Made by a program: the position numbers and the translations under genes. Positions 59,015 through 64,000 of a stretch of DNA of 64,000 nt are shown piece after piece. The notes beneath the pieces were generated by a model that ran no database searches, had not been told where the DNA came from, and was given only the letters and a program-made list of their open reading frames with translations. The stretch is from positions 62,001 to 126,000 of the forward strand of contig NZ_JAOANW010000013.1 in the NCBI RefSeq assembly GCF_026162365.1. The letters run 5' to 3'. The stretch is from Nitratireductor luteus (GTDB lineage Bacteria > Pseudomonadota > Alphaproteobacteria > Rhizobiales > Rhizobiaceae). How positions within the stretch are numbered: position 1 is the first letter of the stretch; each line of letters opens with the position of its first letter.

Positions 59015-60322
59015 ATGCTCGACATCAAATGGATACGCGAAAACCCGCAAGCCCTTGCCGCCGCGCTGGAAAAGCGCGGTCAGGACAAGGCGGACGCGCA
59101 ATCCTCCGTCGAAGCGATGCTTGCCGCCGACGAGGCGCGCCGCCAGCATCTGACCGAGCTCCAGGAAAAGCAGGCCCGGCAGAAGGCCATCTCCAAGGAG
59201 ATCGGCCAGGCGATGGGCAAGGGCGACCAGGCGCTGGCCGACAAACTCAAGGCTGAAGTGGGCGCGCTGAAGACCTTCGTGCAGGAGGGCGAGGCCGAGG
59301 AACGCAAGCTCGACGAGCGCCTGCGCGACCTTCTGGCCGGCATTCCCAACGTGCCGCTCGACGACGTTCCGGAAGGCGCGGACGAGAGCGACAATGTCGA
59401 AATCCGCAAGGTCGGTGAAGCCCGCCGCCCGAACTGGGCGAAGGAGCATTTCGAGTTGGGCGAGGCGCTCGGAATGATGGATTTCGAGCGCGCTGCGAAA
59501 CTCTCGGGCGCGCGCTTCACGGTGCTTTCCGGGCAACTCGCGCGGCTGGAGCGGGCGCTGGGCCAGTTCATGCTCGACCTGCACACGACCGAGCACGGCT
59601 ATACCGAAGTGCAGCCGCCGTTATTGGTTCGCGATGAGGCACTGTTTGGAACCGGACAGTTGCCGAAGTTCGCGGAGGACCTTTTCAATGCCGGCGAGCA
59701 TCATTGGCTCATCCCCACTGCCGAAGTTCCGCTCACCAATCTCGTCCGCGAGGAAATCCTCGACACCGAGAAACTCCCCCTGCGCTTCACCGCGCTCACG
59801 CCCTGCTTCCGCTCGGAGGCGGGTTCGGCGGGGCGGGATACGCGGGGCATGCTGCGTCAGCACCAGTTCTACAAGGTCGAGCTCGTCTCGATCACCGATG
59901 CCGATTCCTCGCTCGCCGAGCATGAGCGCATGACGGAATGCGCCGAGACGGTGCTGAAGAAGCTCGAAATTCCCTTCCGCACGGTGGTTCTGTGCAGCGG
60001 CGATATGGGTTTCGGCGCCCGCAAGACTTACGACATCGAGGCATGGCTGCCGGGCCAGAAGGCCTATCGCGAAATCTCGTCCTGCTCGGTCTGCGGCGAT
60101 TTCCAAGCGCGGCGCATGAATGCCCGCTATCGCAAGGCCGGCGACCCTTCGACAGGCTCAGGGCGTCAAACCCATTTCGTCCATACGCTGAACGGCTCCG
60201 GCGTCGCCGTCGGCCGCGCGCTGATTGCGGTGATGGAGAATTACCAGAACGAGGACGGCTCGATTACCGTGCCGGAGGTTTTGCGGCCCTATATGGGGGG
60301 CGTGGAGAAGATCGGCGGGTAG
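59015..60322 (+). CDS. serS: Seryl-tRNA synthetase
   Basis: A 435-aa class II synthetase. A two-helix N-terminal arm (about 25-105) contacts tRNA. The catalytic core contains [30 protein letters not shown] (motif 2) and [20 protein letters not shown] (motif 3). Between [20 protein letters not shown] and FVHTLNGSG the usual short link is lengthened by DPSTGSGRQ. It is encoded by CCCTTCGACAGGCTCAGGG (60145-60163), a palindromic sequence that recurs between genes in many bacteria. The frame is kept, so the enzyme is probably functional. Confidence 0.95.
   Translation: MLDIKWIRENPQALAAALEKRGQDKADAQSSVEAMLAADEARRQHLTELQEKQARQKAISKEIGQAMGKGDQALADKLKAEVGALKTFVQEGEAEERKLDERLRDLLAGIPNVPLDDVPEGADESDNVEIRKVGEARRPNWAKEHFELGEALGMMDFERAAKLSGARFTVLSGQLARLERALGQFMLDLHTTEHGYTEVQPPLLVRDEALFGTGQLPKFAEDLFNAGEHHWLIPTAEVPLTNLVREEILDTEKLPLRFTALTPCFRSEAGSAGRDTRGMLRQHQFYKVELVSITDADSSLAEHERMTECAETVLKKLEIPFRTVVLCSGDMGFGARKTYDIEAWLPGQKAYREISSCSVCGDFQARRMNARYRKAGDPSTGSGRQTHFVHTLNGSGVAVGRALIAVMENYQNEDGSITVPEVLRPYMGGVEKIGG
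60145..60163. repeat. Palindromic repeat unit inserted in frame within serS
   Basis: CCCTTCGACAGGCTCAGGG, with CCCT and AGGG ends forming an imperfect hairpin. The same word family (CCTTCGACAAGCTCAGG and close variants) is familiar to me as a dispersed intergenic repeat. No other copy was noticed in this window. Confidence 0.55.
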
Positions 60323-60368
60323 GTGCCCGGCGTCCACGGAACGAAAGCGGCAGAGAAGGAAAAGCAGC

Positions 60369-61127
60369 GTGCGCATACTTCTGACCAATGACGACGGCAT
60401 CCACGCTGAGGGGCTGGCGGTGCTGGAGCGGATGGCGCGTACGCTTTCCGACGATGTGTGGGTCGTGGCGCCCGAGACGGACCAGTCGGGCTTTGCGCAT
60501 TCGCTGTCGCTGTCCGAGCCGCTGCGCATGCGCAAGATCGACGACCGGCATTTCGCGCTGCGCGGCACGCCCACCGATTGCGTCATCATGGCCGTCAACA
60601 AGGTCATGGATGCGCCGCCCGAACTTATCCTTTCCGGCGTCAACAACGGCACCAATATCGCCGATGACGTGACCTATTCGGGCACGGTGGCCGGCGCAAT
60701 GGAAGGCACGCTGCTGGGCATCCGCTCGATAGCGCTCAGCCAGGCCTACGACTTCACCGACGACGCACGCTATGTGCCTTGGGACGTGGTGGAAACGCTC
60801 GGTCCCGATTTGCTCAGGAAGCTGGTTGAGACGGAACTGCCGCAGGGCGTGTTCCTCAACGTGAATTTTCCCAATTGCCCGCCCGAAAAGGTGAAGGGAA
60901 CCCAGGTCACGGCCCAGGGCAAGCTGGTGCATGGCCTGTGGATCGACGAGCGCAAGGACGGGCGCGGCTTCCCGTATTACTGGCTGCGCTTTGGGCGCAA
61001 GGAGTCCGAAATCCGCAAGGGCAGCGACCAGGCCGCCGTCCGCGACGGCTACGTCTCGGTCACACCGCTGCATCTCGACCTGACCGCGCATGAGGTGCGC
61101 GACAGGCTGGCAAAGGCGATCGGCTGA
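60369..61127 (+). CDS. surE: 5-prime-nucleotidase SurE
   Basis: A 252-aa enzyme. The start GTG at 60369 gives [19 protein letters not shown] with the metal-binding Asp-Asp. [20 protein letters not shown] and [20 protein letters not shown] (metal-binding Asn) follow, then the [11 protein letters not shown] motif. Family knowledge: it is a metal-dependent nucleoside monophosphate phosphatase with a role in stationary-phase survival. The gene is followed 2 bases later by pcm, a standard pair. Confidence 0.95.
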   Translation: MRILLTNDDGIHAEGLAVLERMARTLSDDVWVVAPETDQSGFAHSLSLSEPLRMRKIDDRHFALRGTPTDCVIMAVNKVMDAPPELILSGVNNGTNIADDVTYSGTVAGAMEGTLLGIRSIALSQAYDFTDDARYVPWDVVETLGPDLLRKLVETELPQGVFLNVNFPNCPPEKVKGTQVTAQGKLVHGLWIDERKDGRGFPYYWLRFGRKESEIRKGSDQAAVRDGYVSVTPLHLDLTAHEVRDRLAKAIG

Positions 61128-61129
61128 CC

Positions 61130-61774
61130 ATGATCGAGGAGGAACAGGAAGGTTTTGCCGCCTTCATGCTGCGCATGCGCGCGGCAGGCATCGGCACGAA
61201 GGAGCTTTTCGCCGCGATGGAGGCGACGCCGCGCACGGCCTTTGTGCCTGCCGACTGGCGCAGGGCCGTTTGGACGAACCGGACGGTGCCCATCGAATGC
61301 GGCGAGATGCTGGAGGCCTGTGACTTCCAGGCCATGGCGATCCACGCGCTCGACCTGCAGCCGGGGGCGCGCGTGCTGGAGATCGGCACCGGCTCCGGCT
61401 ATACGGCCGCCGTCATGGCCCGGCTCTGCGACAAAGTGCTGACGCTCGACCGGTACAAGATCCTTCTGGAGCAGGCGGCTCTTCGCCACGAGCATCTGGG
61501 GTTGGGCAACATCGTCACGCGCCAGGCCGACGGCTCCGACGGGGCCGCCGATGGCCCGTTCGATCGCGTCATCGTTTGGGCCGCCTTCGAGGAGATGCCG
61601 CGCCGCTTCGTCGACTGCCTGACGAGCGGCGGGGTGATGGTCGCCCCGCTGGGGCCGGGCGACGGCGTGCAGGCCATGGCAAAGTTCGTCAAGATAGGCA
61701 GCCGCTTCGAACGCACCGACCTCGGCCCGGTTCGCCTGCAGCCGCTGGCCAAGGGGGTGGCGGAGGCGCTTTGA
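61130..61774 (+). CDS. pcm: Protein-L-isoaspartate O-methyltransferase
   Basis: A 214-aa enzyme. MLRMRAAGIGTKELFAAMEA, TPRTAFVPADWRRAVWTNRT, the AdoMet motif VLEIGTGSGYTAAVMARLC (about 83-101) and FDRVIVWAAFEEMPRRFVD are the PCMT pattern. Linked to surE as in most proteobacteria, it is the canonical repair enzyme for isoaspartyl damage. The more divergent relative at 32622 lacks this context. Confidence 0.93.
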   Translation: MIEEEQEGFAAFMLRMRAAGIGTKELFAAMEATPRTAFVPADWRRAVWTNRTVPIECGEMLEACDFQAMAIHALDLQPGARVLEIGTGSGYTAAVMARLCDKVLTLDRYKILLEQAALRHEHLGLGNIVTRQADGSDGAADGPFDRVIVWAAFEEMPRRFVDCLTSGGVMVAPLGPGDGVQAMAKFVKIGSRFERTDLGPVRLQPLAKGVAEAL

Positions 61775-61909
61775 GCGCAGGCAGGGGGCGCCGCGCGCCG
61801 AATGGAAGGCAATTTATGATAATTATTGCCGAAGATTCCGCAGCTTAACCGCCCGGTAACATTAACGCGCTTTAATCCTGTCAGTTGAGAGTAACGTGCA
61901 GGTAGCGTC

Positions 61910-63196
61910 ATGCGTTTCGGCATCACAGGACAATTCAAACGCTCGCTGGCACGAGGCGCTGCTGTCCTCGTGATGGGTGGAGTAGCGGCAGGCTGCAGTG
62001 GCGGCGGCGCTGCGCAGCTGACCGATGGCCTCGTGACGAATTCGACTTCCACGGTCCAAAGCTCCGCGCCAGCCTACCAGGCCTATCCGGGCGACGTCGG
62101 CGCGCCGACCGCGCGGCGAACCGCCGATGGCGGGCTAAAGGTGATTCGGCCGCGCGTGGACGTCGGCGGTGGGGCCGGCCCGGCCAATAATGTATCGAAC
62201 CTGCCCGCTCCGGCCGCGCCGGCTTCGGCCCCGGTCTACACGCCTCCTTCCGCCGCCCGCTCCGAAATCGTGTCGCAGCCCTTGCCGGCTCCGCAGCAGA
62301 GTTCAGCATCGGCACCAAGGCAGCAACCGGAAAATACCTTCATGGATACGGTTGCCCCCCGCCGGCAGGACGCCGCGGCGCCGGCAGAACCTGCGCCACA
62401 GCCCACGCAGCCCCGGCAGGTGCAGGCCGCCGCGGTTCCCCAGGCGCCCAAGCCGAAGGCCGAAGACAAGGATCGGGCCGGCGCCCAGCCTGCCGCCAGC
62501 AACGGCGCCTATACGGTGGTTTCGGGCGACACGCTCTATGGCATTTCCCGGAAGACGGGCATCAGCGTAGACAGGCTCAAGCAGGAAAACGGCCTTTCCG
62601 ACGGCACGATCAGGATCGGCCAGACACTGAAAATTCCATCGGGCACCGGCTCGGATGCCGATCAGATCAAGTCCGTATCCGCGCCCACTTCACACAGTAC
62701 GCCCAAAGAAGAAGAACCGCGCCAAGTTTCCACCTATACACCGCCCAAGGACAGCGACGATGTCGCGGACAAAGCCGTGTCGGAAGAGAAAGTCGCCGCC
62801 ATCACGCCCGACGCGACCGGCGTGGACCGGTTGCGCTGGCCCGTGCGCGGACGCGTGGTCACCGGCTTCGGCGCCAATGCCGGCGGCCGCAACAGCGACG
62901 GTATCGACATCGCGGTTCCGGAAGGCACTTCTGTTCGCGCCGCCGAAAACGGCGTCGTCATCTATGCCGGCGACGGCCTGAAAGGCTTCGGCAATACGGT
63001 TCTCGTGCGCCATGAGGATGGGCTGGTCACGGTCTATGGCCACGCTTCCGACATCAAGGTGAAGCGTGGCGACAAGGTTACGCGCGGACAGGAAGTGGCG
63101 CTGTCGGGCATGAGCGGCGATGCCGACCGGCCCAAGCTCCATTTCGAGGTCCGCAAGGGCACGAGCCCGGTGGATCCCACCGAATATCTCGAATAG
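61910..63196 (+). CDS. NlpD/LppB-like lipoprotein: LysM plus degenerate M23 domain
   Basis: A 428-aa lipoprotein. The signal peptide ends in lipobox VAAGC near residue 29. A long Pro/Ala/Gln-rich linker is followed by a LysM domain at about 198-243 (YTVVSGDTLYGISRKTGISV, IRIGQTLKIPSG) and an M23 domain from about 312. The zinc ligand His of HxGxD is replaced (NSDGIDIAVPEG), and the HLH motif reads KLHFEV, so it should lack peptidase activity. This is typical of NlpD/EnvC-type activators of cell-wall amidases at division. The surE-pcm-nlpD order supports the call. Confidence 0.88.
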   Translation: MRFGITGQFKRSLARGAAVLVMGGVAAGCSGGGAAQLTDGLVTNSTSTVQSSAPAYQAYPGDVGAPTARRTADGGLKVIRPRVDVGGGAGPANNVSNLPAPAAPASAPVYTPPSAARSEIVSQPLPAPQQSSASAPRQQPENTFMDTVAPRRQDAAAPAEPAPQPTQPRQVQAAAVPQAPKPKAEDKDRAGAQPAASNGAYTVVSGDTLYGISRKTGISVDRLKQENGLSDGTIRIGQTLKIPSGTGSDADQIKSVSAPTSHSTPKEEEPRQVSTYTPPKDSDDVADKAVSEEKVAAITPDATGVDRLRWPVRGRVVTGFGANAGGRNSDGIDIAVPEGTSVRAAENGVVIYAGDGLKGFGNTVLVRHEDGLVTVYGHASDIKVKRGDKVTRGQEVALSGMSGDADRPKLHFEVRKGTSPVDPTEYLE

Positions 63197-63253
63197 CCCG
63201 GCTGGGCTAATTCACCACCATCGCGCGCCGGAACCTTTCCGCCCGGCCGTGCT

Positions 63254-63303
63254 TGAAGCGGGCGGTCTGCTGACCCAATCGGCACGCCCGCTTCATTTTT
63301 TTT
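63254..63303 (+). terminator. Strong intrinsic terminator after the NlpD-like gene
   Basis: TGAAGCGGGCG (63254-63264) and CGCCCGCTTCA (63285-63295) form a perfect 11-bp stem with a 20-base loop, then eight T. It separates two convergent genes. Confidence 0.88.
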
Positions 63304-63398
63304 CTGCGCGCAGGGGCGCGTGCCAGTGCCGGCTGTTTTGATTCTATGCAATTCCGGACGGGAAACCGGCAGCCGCTTTCCCGGAATTGCTCTATTCC

Positions 63399-64000
63399 TT
63401 ATTCCTTCAACTGCTTCCCGAACCGGCCCGCCAGTTCCTGGATGAACTGCCAGGCCACCCGCCCGGAACGGCTGCCGCGCGTGGTCGCCCATTCCAGCGC
63501 TTCTGTACGCAGGGTTTCTGCATCGACCGGCAGGTCGTGATAGCTGGCGTAGGACTGGATCATCGACAGATATTCATCCTGCGAGCATTTGTGGAAACCG
63601 AGCCAGAGGCCGAAACGGTCGGATAGCGATACCTTCTCCTCGACCGCCTCCGACGGGTTGATGGCGGTGGAACGCTCATTCTCGATCATGTCGCGCGGCA
63701 GCAGATGCCGTCTGTTCGACGTTGCGTAGAGGATGACATTGGCGGGCCTGCCTTCGACACCGCCTTCCAGCGCCGCCTTCAGCGATTTGTATGACGTGTC
63801 GTCCTGGTCGAAGGAGAGGTCGTCGCAGAACAGGATGAAGCGGTAGGGCGCGGCCTTCACCAGCGCCATCAGCTTCGGCAGGCCCTCGATGTCCTCGCGG
63901 TGGATCTCGATCAGCTTGAGGGCAGGGGCATCGTCCGGCCTTGCACAGTTGACCTCGGCGTGCACGGCCTTGACCAGCGACGACTTGCCCATGCCACGCG
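63399..64000 (-). CDS. DUF815-type AAA+ ATPase, cut by the window edge
   Basis: The C-terminal 200 residues of a leftward ATPase; the N-terminus lies beyond 64000. The visible beginning RGMGKSSLVKAVHAE is the end of the Walker A motif. FILFCDDLSFDQDDTSYKSL holds Walker B, and ILYATSNRRHLLPRDMIENE is typical of the DUF815 (YjeE-unrelated) ATPase family found after nlpD in this order, as is FGLWLGFHKCSQDEYLSMI. Function unknown; probably a cytoplasmic AAA+ protein. Confidence 0.85.
   Translation of the reverse strand, partial: RGMGKSSLVKAVHAEVNCARPDDAPALKLIEIHREDIEGLPKLMALVKAAPYRFILFCDDLSFDQDDTSYKSLKAALEGGVEGRPANVILYATSNRRHLLPRDMIENERSTAINPSEAVEEKVSLSDRFGLWLGFHKCSQDEYLSMIQSYASYHDLPVDAETLRTEALEWATTRGSRSGRVAWQFIQELAGRFGKQLKE

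Noticed and set aside
1-64000. CRISPR arrays, rRNA genes and classical toxin-antitoxin pairs
   Set aside because: No regularly spaced repeats, rRNA sequence or recognised toxin family was seen anywhere in the window.

Overview
The window is high-GC DNA from an alphaproteobacterium, most likely a member of the Hyphomicrobiales (Phyllobacteriaceae/Rhizobiaceae-like). The call rests on gene content and order: an ExoR homologue, a PopZ/DUF2497 pole protein, scpA-scpB, tatA-tatB-tatC-serS-surE-pcm-nlpD-like, valS and dgt-argS-SPOR are arranged as is common in that order. No species can be named from the sequence alone.

Positions 1 to about 26-28 kb are the late half of a lambda-like (siphovirus) prophage. 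A NusG-like regulator and a gpZ-like protein are followed by the packaging and head genes in classical lambda order: small terminase, large terminase, gpW, portal, S49 protease, acidic scaffold-like protein, gpD, gpE, FI-like and FII-like. The tail genes follow: gpU-like, tail tube, a G/GT frameshift pair, tape measure, tip proteins, a DUF6950-like protein and a J-like hub. Then come a receptor-binding cassette (collagen-like fibre, Mtd_N-type fibre, sialidase-fold protein), an oppositely oriented O-acyltransferase moron, and a lysis cassette (muramidase, small membrane protein, overlapping Rz/Rz1-like spanins, DUF1515-like protein). A D12-class adenine methylase and a leftward operon of small genes around an SRAP (YedK/HMCES) protein complete it. 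Integrase, repressor and replication genes are not in the window, and no att site could be identified.

From 28.4 to 32.3 kb is an accessory region that looks lower in GC. A DUF1508 (YegP-like) gene with a C-terminal membrane tail is split by a complete IS5-family element with 16-bp perfect terminal inverted repeats and CTAG target duplications. The element carries a RidA-family passenger gene. A paralogue of a small prophage-side protein and an uncharacterised three-gene operon ending in a DUF2283 protein follow.

From 32.6 kb to the end is core chromosome: pcm-like, tolC, DUF2497/popZ, valS, a FadL-like porin, terC, ilvD and exoR. A leftward operon (erpA-type Fe-S protein, polysaccharide deacetylase, xth, small secreted protein) is followed by dgt, argS, a SPOR-domain envelope protein, nagZ, scpA, scpB, an orphan ABC ATPase, tatABC, serS, surE, pcm and an NlpD-like LysM/M23 lipoprotein. 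A DUF815 ATPase is cut by the window edge. Intrinsic terminators were located after several transcription units.

Points most worth follow-up are the IS5-family element with a RidA passenger, the exactly reconstructable gene it interrupts, and the A7 slippery site in the tail chaperone genes. Also notable are the NusG-like protein in the lambda Q position, the sialidase-fold tail protein beside an acyltransferase, the uncharacterised small-gene operons, and a palindromic insertion inside serS.
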